Of a stretch of DNA of 12,508 nt, positions 1 to 5,659 are shown in pieces. The stretch covers positions 1 to 12,508 of the forward strand of contig QHVD01000233.1 of assembly GCA_003222235.1 (NCBI GenBank), in the 5' to 3' direction. The stretch is from Gemmatimonadota bacterium (GTDB lineage Bacteria > Gemmatimonadota > Gemmatimonadetes > Gemmatimonadales > GWC2-71-9). Below the pieces are notes generated by a model. That model was not told the origin of the DNA, ran no database searches, and worked only from the letters and a program-made list of their open reading frames with translations. A program made the translations under genes and the position numbers. The first letter of the stretch is position 1, and each line of letters starts with the position of its first letter.

Positions 1-144
1 CTAAATCGGGGGGACCCGCCCCTGTAGCATATGTCTCATGTCCGCTGGTCCGAAAGACGGGGAGGACTTCCGGTGGAGTGCTCCCCGTCTTTCGGACCAG
101 CGGACATGAGACATATGCTACAGGGGCGGGTCCCCCCGATTTAG
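1..144. repeat. 64-bp perfect inverted repeat, 16-nt spacer
   Basis: Positions 1-64 are the exact reverse complement of 81-144, with a 16-nt spacer at 65-80. The right arm ends inside the end of the IS3 element (TTTAG at 140-144). The left arm begins at the first base of the window, so the repeat may continue to the left. Within it, a 100-bp inner part (23-122) starts TGTAG and ends CTACA, like a small element with TG..CA termini. Perfect arms of this length are too long for an ordinary terminator. It could be a miniature inverted-repeat element, the meeting point of two inverted copies of a flanking sequence, or a fold-back assembly artefact at a contig end. Confidence 0.95.
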
Positions 145-186
145 GACCATCAAGACGTGCAACTGAGCAGTCGGTTGGGGCTAGGG
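142..186 (+). repeat. IS3 element terminal inverted repeat, orfB side
   Basis: It begins TAGGACCATCAAG and pairs with the reverse complement of 1312-1356, the outer 13 bp matching at 11 positions. The orfB stop codon (150-152) lies inside it, so the transposase reads almost to the end of the element. The large inverted repeat at 1-144 overlaps its first three bases. Confidence 0.8.
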
Positions 187-1010
187 ATGAAGGACCCTCC
201 TCGGTGATGTTCGGCGGGCGGGCGATTGGCTAAGCTGCGATGGGGCCGCTCGGTGTTGTAGTCCGTCCGCCAGTGGTCGAGAATCTGCTGGGCCTCGGCG
301 ATCGAGGCAAACCAATGTTGCGAGAGACACTCGCGTCGCAGCGAGCCATTGAAGGCCTCGATCAAGCAGTTGTCTCCCGGTTTCCCGGGTCGACTGAAGT
401 CGAGCTGGACATGATTCCAGTACGCCCAGGCATCGAGCGCCCGCGAGGTGAACTCCGTCCCGTTGTCCACGGTGATCCAGCGCGGCAACCCGCGCTGCGC
501 GCCGACCGCCCGCAGCACCAGGGCGACGTCCTCCCCGCGGAAGCGGGGCTGGGCCACGAGGGCCAAACTCTCGCGCGTATAGCTGTCGATCAGCGTCAGC
601 ACGCGGACGAGCCGCCCGTCGGCCAAGGTGTCGTGCATGAAATCCATCGCCCAGACTTCGTTCGGCCGGGTCGCGCTGCGGCGAGGCCCGCGCGGCACCG
701 CACGCCGTCGGCGACGCGGCCGCTTGCGCCGCAACTGCAGCTCTTCCGCACAGTACAGGCGGTAGATCCGCTTGGGATTCACGGCCCAGCCCTCGCGGCG
801 CAGCACCGTGTGGAGCCGGCGGTAGCCGTAGCTCACCCGGACCGCCGCGAGCTCCCGGAGGCGCCGCCGCAGTGCGTCCTGGGGCGGCCGAGTGCTCTGG
901 TACGTGAGCAACGAGCGCCACACCCCGGTCGCCCGGCACGCGCGGCGCGTCGAGACCCGGAAGGCCTCGCGCACCCACGTGACCCAGCTCCGCCGCTGCG
1001 CCGGGGTCAC
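150..1010 (-). CDS. IS3-family transposase OrfB (DDE integrase core)
   Basis: This 286-residue protein is the catalytic part of an IS3-type transposase, which cuts and joins the ends of the element during copy-out transposition. An N-terminal HTH_21-like region (residues about 45-95, with YGYRRLHTVLRREG) precedes the rve/RNase-H-like core. The catalytic triad is intact: D123 (WAMDFMHD), D182 (TVDNGTEF) and E218 (CLIEAFNG), with the DD(35)E spacing and a basic residue seven positions after the glutamate (R225). The C-terminal DYNTERPHRSLANRPPAE block is standard for the family. It begins at GTG 1008-1010 overlapping the orfA stop, but is probably made mainly as an OrfAB fusion by -1 frameshifting. 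It ends within the terminal inverted repeat. Confidence 0.95.
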   Translation of the reverse strand: MTPAQRRSWVTWVREAFRVSTRRACRATGVWRSLLTYQSTRPPQDALRRRLRELAAVRVSYGYRRLHTVLRREGWAVNPKRIYRLYCAEELQLRRKRPRRRRRAVPRGPRRSATRPNEVWAMDFMHDTLADGRLVRVLTLIDSYTRESLALVAQPRFRGEDVALVLRAVGAQRGLPRWITVDNGTEFTSRALDAWAYWNHVQLDFSRPGKPGDNCLIEAFNGSLRRECLSQHWFASIAEAQQILDHWRTDYNTERPHRSLANRPPAEHHRGGSFIPSPNRLLSCTS

Positions 1011-1273
1011 AATTTTTTTCGCAAGGACTCCTGCAGGATCTGCTTGTCCAGCGTGAGATCGGCGACCACGCCCTTCAAGCGGCGATTCTCGTCCCGGAGC
1101 TGGCGCAGCTCCCGGAGCTCGCTCACGCCCAGGTCGCCAAACTTCCGCTTCCAGCGGTAGAACGTGGCCTCGGCGATCTCGAGCTTCCGGCAGATGTCCG
1201 CCACCGGCGTCCCCGCTTCGACCTGCCGCAAGGCGAGGGCGATCTGCTCCACACTGAACCGACTCGTCCGCAT
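1007..1273 (-). CDS. IS3-family transposase OrfA
   Basis: This 88-residue protein is the DNA-binding subunit of an IS3-type transposase. Residues about 6-42 form a helix-turn-helix (FSVEQIALALRQVEAG, then TPVADICRKLEIAEATFYRW) that would recognise the element's ends. It is followed by a leucine zipper with leucines at perfect heptad spacing (L59, L66, L73, L80) for multimer formation. The sequence closely follows IS407-group OrfA proteins. It starts at ATG 1271-1273, with GGGAAGG about 10 nt upstream. Its end overlaps the start of orfB by 4 nt, and an A7 slippery run lies two codons before its stop. The gene looks intact. Confidence 0.93.
   Translation of the reverse strand: MRTSRFSVEQIALALRQVEAGTPVADICRKLEIAEATFYRWKRKFGDLGVSELRELRQLRDENRRLKGVVADLTLDKQILQESLRKKL
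1013..1019 (-). promoter_or_regulatory. Programmed -1 frameshift site (A7) joining OrfA and OrfB
   Basis: On the minus strand seven consecutive A residues lie in the correct phase (cgA AAA AAA ttg) for a -1 tandem slip. OrfB is in the -1 frame and open across this point. Slipping here would give an OrfAB fusion of about 374 residues, the active transposase in IS3 elements. Such A-rich slippery sites are typical of the family; use in this element is inferred. Confidence 0.8.
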
Positions 1274-1289
1274 CGGACTGTGCCTTCCC

Positions 1290-1306
1290 GGCTCCGTCCG
1301 GGAGCC
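1290..1306 (-). promoter_or_regulatory. Hairpin in the IS leader, upstream of orfA
   Basis: A 6-bp stem (GGCTCC/GGAGCC) with a 5-nt loop sits just before the purine-rich GGGAAGG that may act as the orfA ribosome binding site. Several insertion sequences carry leader hairpins at this spot that limit transposase translation when transcription enters from outside. That role here is inference from position. Confidence 0.4.
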
Positions 1307-1311
1307 ATCGG

Positions 1312-1356
1312 CCCAGCCCGCAACCTACCGCTTTCTGTTAGTCCTCGGTGGTCCTA
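1312..1356 (-). repeat. IS3 element terminal inverted repeat, orfA side
   Basis: Read on the minus strand it begins TAGGACCACCGAG, and it shares 28 of 45 positions with 142-186. Seven bases further out the strand reads TGATAG, so the true tip may be at 1362. It lies 21-27 bp from the stop codon of the neighbouring hypothetical gene. Confidence 0.8.
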
Positions 1357-1382
1357 CTATCAGGGAGCCCCGCCGACGGCAC

Positions 1383-1868
1383 TCAGTTGGCCTTGAGCAC
1401 GGCCTCGATGAAGCTCAGCGTCTTGGTCTCGACCCACTCGGGGGACACCGCCTCCACCCCGATCGTCCCGATGCGGTCGGTGCTGGTCGTGATCACCTTG
1501 ACCTTCGTGGCCGCCGGTCTGATGTCCCGCTGAACCGCGATGCCGCGCCGCGGATCGTACCTGAACACGAGCATCGACGCGAGCGCGGTTCCCCCGCGGG
1601 CGCGCGGCGCGAAAGACAGCGTCACGCTCGGATACGCGTCTCCAGTGTTTGTGTGGTCCAGGAGTGACGCCTCGTGTCCCGCGCTCTGCAGCTCGGCCAT
1701 GAAGTCCTGCAGCACGGACCGCACAACCTTCTGGAGGCGGTCTCCGCACGCCAGCCTCCGTTGCTCCGCCTCATCGTGGACGGGCTTGGATTCGGCGTGC
1801 GCCGTCGCCGCACGCTCCTCGTAGGTCTTCAAGAGGGAACGTAGCTTCTCCAGGCTCTTGCCAATCAT
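1383..1868 (-). CDS. Hypothetical protein, 161 residues
   Basis: I do not recognise this protein. From ATG 1866-1868 it would be 161 residues. The N-terminal half (about 1-65) is charged and probably helical, possibly coiled-coil (SLEKLRSLLKTYEERAA). The rest alternates hydrophobic and polar residues like a compact alpha/beta domain (YPSVTLSFAPRARGG, MLVFRYDPRRGIAVQRDI). There is no signal peptide, no membrane segment and no obvious catalytic motif. The frame is open up to 2072, but the upstream part is arginine- and proline-rich, unlike the rest, so the internal ATG is preferred; only a weak GGGA precedes it. The IS3 element sits 21-27 bp beyond its stop codon, so the gene itself is not interrupted. 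Confidence 0.65.
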   Translation of the reverse strand: MIGKSLEKLRSLLKTYEERAATAHAESKPVHDEAEQRRLACGDRLQKVVRSVLQDFMAELQSAGHEASLLDHTNTGDAYPSVTLSFAPRARGGTALASMLVFRYDPRRGIAVQRDIRPAATKVKVITTSTDRIGTIGVEAVSPEWVETKTLSFIEAVLKAN

Positions 1869-2052
1869 ACGCGGTCCCGGTAGGTGGCCGCCGGAGACGA
1901 TACCGCGCACCGGCGTTCGAGCAGCGGTATCCCGTCGAAACGAACCACCCCGGCCGAGCCGACTCTCGGTCCGGGGCGCGGTGGTGGGAGCATGCTCGGG
2001 CCCACCATAATGGTGTCCCCGGACCGGCGCAAGATGGCACGCGCCTTGGGGC

Positions 2053-2068
2053 GGGCGCTTACGCGCCC
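2053..2068 (-). terminator. Hairpin directly after the OsmC-like gene
   Basis: A 6-bp GC stem (GGGCGC/GCGCCC) with a 4-nt loop begins right after the stop codon at 2069-2071. No T-run follows, so it is at best a weak or Rho-assisted terminator or an mRNA 3'-end stabiliser. Confidence 0.35.
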
Positions 2069-2542
2069 TCACGACGGCCTGAAGACCAACTCCGTCGTTA
2101 TCGCGACCGCCGGGTGCAGCGATCGATACACCGGACAGAACTTCGCGAACATCCCATGTACCCGCTCCGCAGTCACCTGGTGCTCCGCGGGCGCCCGCAG
2201 ACTCATCCGGACGTGAATTCGCCGGATGACGAGCACGTTGTCCTCGGTCAGTTCGATTTCACCGACCGCTTCGCCGGTCAGCCGCTCGCCGTCAGCCCTG
2301 ATGTCGCGCGCCTCCAGCGCGCCCCCGAAGGTCCCCGTCAGTCAGCCGGCCGCGGCGGCGACGACGTAGTCGAGCGTCGTGGCGCGCGGCTCGAAGGCGG
2401 CGGGGGCGACCTTGTAGTGCTCGGCGACCGCCCCGTGGACGCCGAAGACGACCGGCTGCGCCTCGCCTGGGAGGTAGGCGCGCCGGACGGGCCCTTTCAC
2501 CCGTTCTACCCGGACATGCGACCGATACACGACGTCGGACAC
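2069..2542 (-). CDS. OsmC-family protein with in-frame TGA, probable selenoprotein
   Basis: OsmC/Ohr-type proteins are small homodimeric thiol peroxidases that reduce organic hydroperoxides using a peroxidatic cysteine in a '..AAGC..' helix and a second cysteine in 'CPV(S/Y)R.L'. Read through the TGA at 2342-2344, this frame gives 157 residues with the whole family pattern: TTLDYVVAAAAG before codon 67, the TGA at codon 67 where the peroxidatic Cys belongs, LTGTFGGALEARDI after it, and KFCPVYRSL with C136. The GTG start (2540-2542) has a strong AGAGGAG ribosome binding site 7 nt away. The 90 codons after the TGA stay open and family-like, ending at TGA 2069-2071. A SECIS-like hairpin follows the TGA. 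Sec-containing OsmC-like proteins are known from environmental surveys. The alternative is a pseudogene by one TGC-to-TGA change. No selA/B/C/D gene lies in the window. Confidence 0.82.
2306..2322 (-). promoter_or_regulatory. Candidate bacterial SECIS element
   Basis: On the coding strand a 6-bp perfect stem (GCGCGC/GCGCGC) closes a 5-nt loop, UGGAG, that starts 26 nt after the in-frame UGA. Bacterial SECIS elements are short hairpins inside the coding region whose apical loop lies about 16-37 nt after the UGA and contains a G among its first bases. This one fits both rules. GC-rich coding DNA can form such stems by chance, so the hairpin supports but does not prove Sec insertion. Confidence 0.6.
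2342..2344 (-). other. In-frame UGA, predicted selenocysteine codon 67
   Basis: The codon is TGA on the minus strand, flanked in frame by GGC (Gly66) and CTG (Leu68). It occupies the position of the peroxidatic cysteine of OsmC proteins (usual context A-G-C-L). Recoding as selenocysteine would give a more reactive selenol at the catalytic position. Confidence 0.75.
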
Positions 2543-2549
2543 TGTCGCG

Positions 2550-2556
2550 CTCCTCT
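2550..2556 (-). promoter_or_regulatory. Shine-Dalgarno site of the OsmC-like gene
   Basis: AGAGGAG lies 7 nt before the GTG at 2540-2542. It decides the start, and it shows that the frame containing the internal TGA has a functional-looking translation signal. Confidence 0.75.
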
Positions 2557-2563
2557 AGTGTTC

Positions 2564-2623
2564 GCGCGCTCAGAGAGAGCGCGCTCTTGACCCCCGTTCC
2601 CCTCTCCGCGACGCGGAGAGGGG
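2564..2623 (-). promoter_or_regulatory. Two hairpins in the leader of the OsmC-like gene
   Basis: Two perfect stems lie in tandem upstream of the ribosome binding site. One is at 2564-2584, an 8-bp stem (GCGCGCTC/GAGCGCGC) with a 5-nt loop that ends 7 nt before the AGAGGAG. The other is at 2599-2623, an 11-bp stem (CCCCTCTCCGC/GCGGAGAGGGG) with a 3-nt loop. Neither is followed by a T-run on either strand. They could be 5'-leader control structures, or the second could end transcription coming from the DUF5916 gene. I cannot tell which. Confidence 0.5.
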
Positions 2624-2722
2624 CCACGAGCTGAGGTGCGTCGAGCACGGGCGAGCAGCCCGGCGCGAGGAAGGTGCGTTGATCACAAGACCCCCTCAAG
2701 AGTCCCGACGGGGATTATTGGA

Positions 2723-2822
2723 CGCCCTGAAGGGCGCCCTCGGCCCGAGCGCGTCCTGAAGGACGCTGGTGCGCCGCCGTCCTTCAGGACGGACCCCGCG
2801 GCCGAGGCCGGGCTTCAGCCCG
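2723..2822. repeat. REP-like palindromes in mirrored pair (BIME-like)
   Basis: Four short perfect palindromic stems lie in 100 bp: 2723-2736, 2751-2766, 2777-2792 and 2809-2822. The first two have the core CTGAAG, the last two its complement CTTCAG. The block is itself an inverted repeat: the left half reads CTGAAG, then CTCGGCC, then CGTCCTGAAGGACG, and the reverse complement of the right half gives the same order with a slightly different spacer. This is the arrangement of two REP units head to head. REP/BIME elements usually lie in many copies between genes and depend on a RAYT transposase; none is visible in this window. Confidence 0.7.
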
Positions 2823-2883
2823 TGCGATCACCCGTCCCAACCCCTCAACGACCTTTTCCAGGATCCGGTTAATGGTTGCGCTT

Positions 2884-2917
2884 GCCCCAGCGGGGCAGTG
2901 CCGGCAGTCACCGGCAC
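2884..2917 (-). terminator. Tandem short hairpins downstream of the DUF5916 gene
   Basis: Two stems lie next to each other: 2884-2896 (GCCCC/GGGGC, 3-nt loop) and 2898-2917 (GTGCCGG/CCGGCAC, 6-nt loop). They are about 115 bp beyond the stop codon of the DUF5916 gene. No T-run follows, so termination by these stems is only a possibility. Confidence 0.3.
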
Positions 2918-3031
2918 GTTCAGACTATCCGCCCCCGGTGACAAAGTTCCCGCTCGCCGTCCGCGCCGGAGTCATGATGCCGTTGCCGGAATTCGACGTG
3001 GCGCGGCCGCAGCGCATCATCACCCGTCTCG

Positions 3032-5328
3032 CTAGAGCCGGAACAGATAGCTCAACTTCAGGAAGAATCCGTCGCCGCTTCGGCCCAGCCCGCGGAAACG
3101 GAACGCCGCGGCCTCCGTCAGGCTGCTGCCGTAACCCGCGAACAGCACGGTCCCCGGGGTCGGCTGATAGGACAGCAGCCAGTCCACGCGCAGGTCGTTG
3201 CTCGCGCGCGCGGTCGCGCGGGTGTACGTGTTGGTCGCGGGATCGCGGATGAGAATGGGGTCGTTGGTGCGCGAGTCGTCGCGCAGCGAATCCTGAAACT
3301 GCGCATCGTACTGTCCGACGAGCCGTACGAAGAGCGGGCGCGCGACCTGATACTCGACCTTGAGCCGCGGAATGCGGCGCATCCCGACCGTGCTGCCGTC
3401 CGTCTTGCGCACGTACTGCTGCGCCACGTAACTCGCGGCCACCCGCAGCTGCTCGGTGGGCCGCCAATTCGCCGTTCCGTTGACGATGAGCACGCGCGCC
3501 GGCGCCCACTCGAAGAAGTTCTCGTCCTGGATGGCGGGGAGCACGAGCAGGTTGGCGTCGAACCGAGCGAACTGCGGCGTCGTCGCGCTGAACACCAGAT
3601 CGAGGTTGGCGATGTGCGGCGTCCCGACGAACGGGACCGTGTCGGTCCCCGCGGGGGTGCGCCGCTCGACGGCGTAGCTCGCGTACAGCCCCGGGTCGTA
3701 CCCGAACGACTCGAAGAACACGCTGGCGCCGAGCACCCACCCACCGCGCAGGCGCAAGGCACTGTTGACGTGCAGCTCCCGGTCGGTCGGCGGCAGCCCC
3801 CGCACGAACCGCGCGTAGTCCCACCGCCCGAAGAGCAGTAGATCCCCGGTCCAGCTCTCCAGCGCCGCTCCCCGGCGCCCGTAGAGCGTGAGCCGGTGAT
3901 CCACGGTCCCGCTCGCGATGCCGGCGCGCGCGATGAAGCCGCTCTGGTCCTGGAAGTCCGGGTGGAGGGCACTGAGGCTGTAATGAGCGCCGACGCTCCG
4001 CCCGTTGCGGTCGAGGGACGCCTCCCACAGCGGGCCACTCGTCGCCGCGCCGGCCGCCCGCGTGAAGCTCTCGGCGCCCTGGACAGCGACCGTGTAGATG
4101 CGGCCGCGGCGAGCCGGTTGTAGTCGTCTCCGTCCACTTTGTCGGTGAGAACGATCCCGCCGGTGACCCGGTCGCGCACGTCGCGGCGCAGGCGGACCAT
4201 GGCATAGGCCGGCTCGCTGCCCGAGACGGACGCGCTGCGGTCATCGAGCCCGAGGAGCGCCGCCACCGTGGTGCCGGCGGTCTTGCCCGTGAGCTTGAGG
4301 GCGCCGACCGGACGGAGCAGGCGGCGCGTGTAGATGAGCCGGTTGGGGGTGTCGAAGTACTCCATCCCCTCGAGAAAGAAGGGGCGCTTTTCCGGGAAGA
4401 ACAGGGCGACTCTCGGGTCGAAGGAAATCTGACCGGCGTCCGCCTCGACCTGCGAGAAGTCGGGGTTGGCCGTGCCGCCGAGCGTCAAGTTGTTCGTGAC
4501 GCCCCAGCGCACCGTCGCGCCGAGCTGCGGGTTCCCCGCCTCGTAGCGCCACCCTGGGGTGGCCGGCGCGCCGTCCACCCGTTCTGTGGTCTCGGGAGTG
4601 ACATCGAGCACGAGGCCACGCCGCAGGCCCGTGAGCCCGGTGAGGGTCCCGGACTGGGCCAGGAACGAGGCGCTCCCCCGGCGGGCCGGCGCCCACGTGT
4701 CCAGGTAGCCCGAGTGCTGCACCTGCCGGAGGATGCTGAGACCCCAGATCTGCTCGTTTCGGGGCTGGTAGCGAATGCTCTTGAACGGGATGCGGATCTC
4801 CACCTCGTAGCCGTAGTCGGTGACCCGGCCCTTCGATTCGTAGACGAAATCCGCGCTGAGATCCACGGTGTCCCGCACGGCGCCGAGGTTGCCCGTCAGC
4901 CCGGCGATGCGACTCTGCATGCCCTCGCTCAGCGTGCCGTCCGCCTGCACGCCGAACGGGTTCGCCCCGAACACCAGCGCCTGGCGATGGTCGTTGAAGG
5001 TGTCGATCAGGATTTGCACGTTGTCGTCGGTCGCGATCTTGTCGCGGTCGGCGAGCGACGCGTGCACCGCGCCGTGCGTCTCGAACGCCCGCACGCCGAA
5101 GTAGATGGCCGTCGCCGAGTACCACACCAGCACCTGCGTCGAGTCCTCGGCAGGACGTCCGTCCGCCGGGGCGTACTGCGAGAAGCCGGTCAGGACGGCC
5201 GCGCCGTTCCACACCGGCTCGTCCAGTGCGCCGTCGACGGCGATCAGCGCCTCGAAATGGGGGACCCGCACCTCAACCGCCCCTGCGATCCCGGAGTAGA
5301 TCGCGGGCTCGGTCGGGCCCTGCAGCAC
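3032..5328 (-). pseudogene. CBM9-like/DUF5916 outer-membrane protein, frameshifted
   Basis: The family consists of secreted Gram-negative proteins with an N-terminal CBM9-like sandwich and a C-terminal DUF5916 region predicted to form an outer-membrane barrel; their substrates are not known to me. Residues about 15-205 show the CBM9-like part (IAVDGALDEPVWNGA, DNVQILIDTFNDHRQ, YGYEVEIRIPFKSIRY). Residues about 270-345 show the DUF5916 core (NPDFSQVEADAGQISFDPR, then FFPEKRPFFLEGMEYF). At about 4097-4110 (a GC-only run, just after GDDYNRLAA) the frame is lost; the sequence resumes in another frame as IYTVAVQGAESFTRAAG and runs to a typical barrel end, LKLSYLFRL. One missing base or two extra would explain it. 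Joined, the product is about 760 residues, normal for the family. The signal peptide (RRRPLLALLAIVLQG) begins before GTG 5326-5328 with no ATG/GTG/TTG after the upstream TAA (5368-5370), so the start may also be damaged; CTG 5347-5349 is an option. Sequencing error cannot be excluded. Confidence 0.85.
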
Positions 5329-5659
5329 GATCGCGAGGAGCGCAAGCAGAGGGCGTCGCCTCGCCCGTTACTGCGACGCCGTATCGGCGCCCGACGCGCC
5401 CGGCAGGAAACGGTCCAAGCGTCGCATATGCCGGCCGGCGCGGAGCGTGTCAAGCGGGGCGGGGCTGCTGCCCGACCTGTGAGGCGCGCGCTCATCGGCG
5501 GCGACGGGGCGATCGTTGCAATGGACGCGTGGCATCAGTGACCCGCACGCCTGTGAGGAGGGTCACGGAGCCCTTGGCAACACGTCAACTGCGGCGACTG
5601 TCATTCTGCACAAAACTGCACGCGCGAACCGTTCCCGCGTCGGCGCTGTAATAGGTAAC
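5329..5659. other. Divergent intergenic region
   Basis: This stretch separates the minus-strand DUF5916 gene from the plus-strand glycosyl/export operon and should hold promoters for both. On the DUF5916 side, 5329-5367 probably encodes most of its signal peptide. I see no convincing promoter boxes, operator palindrome or riboswitch. A near repeat of CTGCAC occurs at 5607-5612 and 5616-5621. The frame open from 5516 into the next gene has no family similarity before 5660. Confidence 0.55.

Larger units (their letters stand above)
142..1356 (-). mobile_element. IS3-family insertion sequence (IS407-like group)
   Basis: A complete-looking insertion sequence of about 1.2 kb transcribed on the minus strand, with orfA and orfB overlapping at a frameshift site. 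The ends match as imperfect terminal inverted repeats: 142-186 against the reverse complement of 1312-1356 agree at 28 of 45 positions without gaps, and the outer 13 bp agree at 11 of 13 (TAGGACCAYCRAG). The end on the orfA side may extend to 1362, because its outward sequence reads TGATAG, resembling the usual TG start of IS3 ends. The other end reads CCGATT there and does not match. I see no matching 3-4 bp target duplication in the flanks. The group assignment is from the protein sequences. Confidence 0.9.
2543..3031. other. Gene-free stretch with hairpins and REP-like repeats
   Basis: No frame here looks coding; the short frames present are arginine/proline-rich and resemble no family. 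It holds the leader hairpins of the OsmC-like gene, a mirrored pair of REP-like palindromes (2723-2822) and two short stems downstream of the DUF5916 gene (2884-2917). I could not identify convincing -35/-10 boxes. Confidence 0.6.

Noticed and set aside
240..1160. 306-residue plus-strand frame across the IS element
   Set aside because: It is antisense to the clear transposase genes and resembles no family.
2069..2542. Reading the OsmC-like gene as a simple pseudogene with a nonsense mutation
   Set aside because: It is not excluded, but the stop falls exactly on the catalytic Cys codon, the rest of the frame is undamaged, and a hairpin with SECIS spacing follows. This makes recoding the better explanation.
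2292..2699. 135-residue minus-strand frame overlapping the OsmC-like gene
   Set aside because: Arginine/glycine-rich and unrelated to any family. The OsmC pattern and ribosome binding site are in a different frame that reads through the TGA.
2723..2822. CRISPR array
   Set aside because: The repeats are short palindromes in mirrored orientation with unequal spacing, not direct repeats with uniform spacers, and no cas gene is present.
3118..4104. C-terminal half of the long minus-strand frame that starts at 5328
   Set aside because: After about 4104 the protein becomes Arg/Ser/Ala-rich nonsense, while true barrel sequence continues in another frame. The long frame is not one intact gene.
2925..4244. 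439-residue minus-strand frame
   Set aside because: Low-complexity Arg/Ala/Pro composition typical of an out-of-frame reading of GC-rich coding DNA. The real DUF5916 C-terminal half is in another frame of the same strand.
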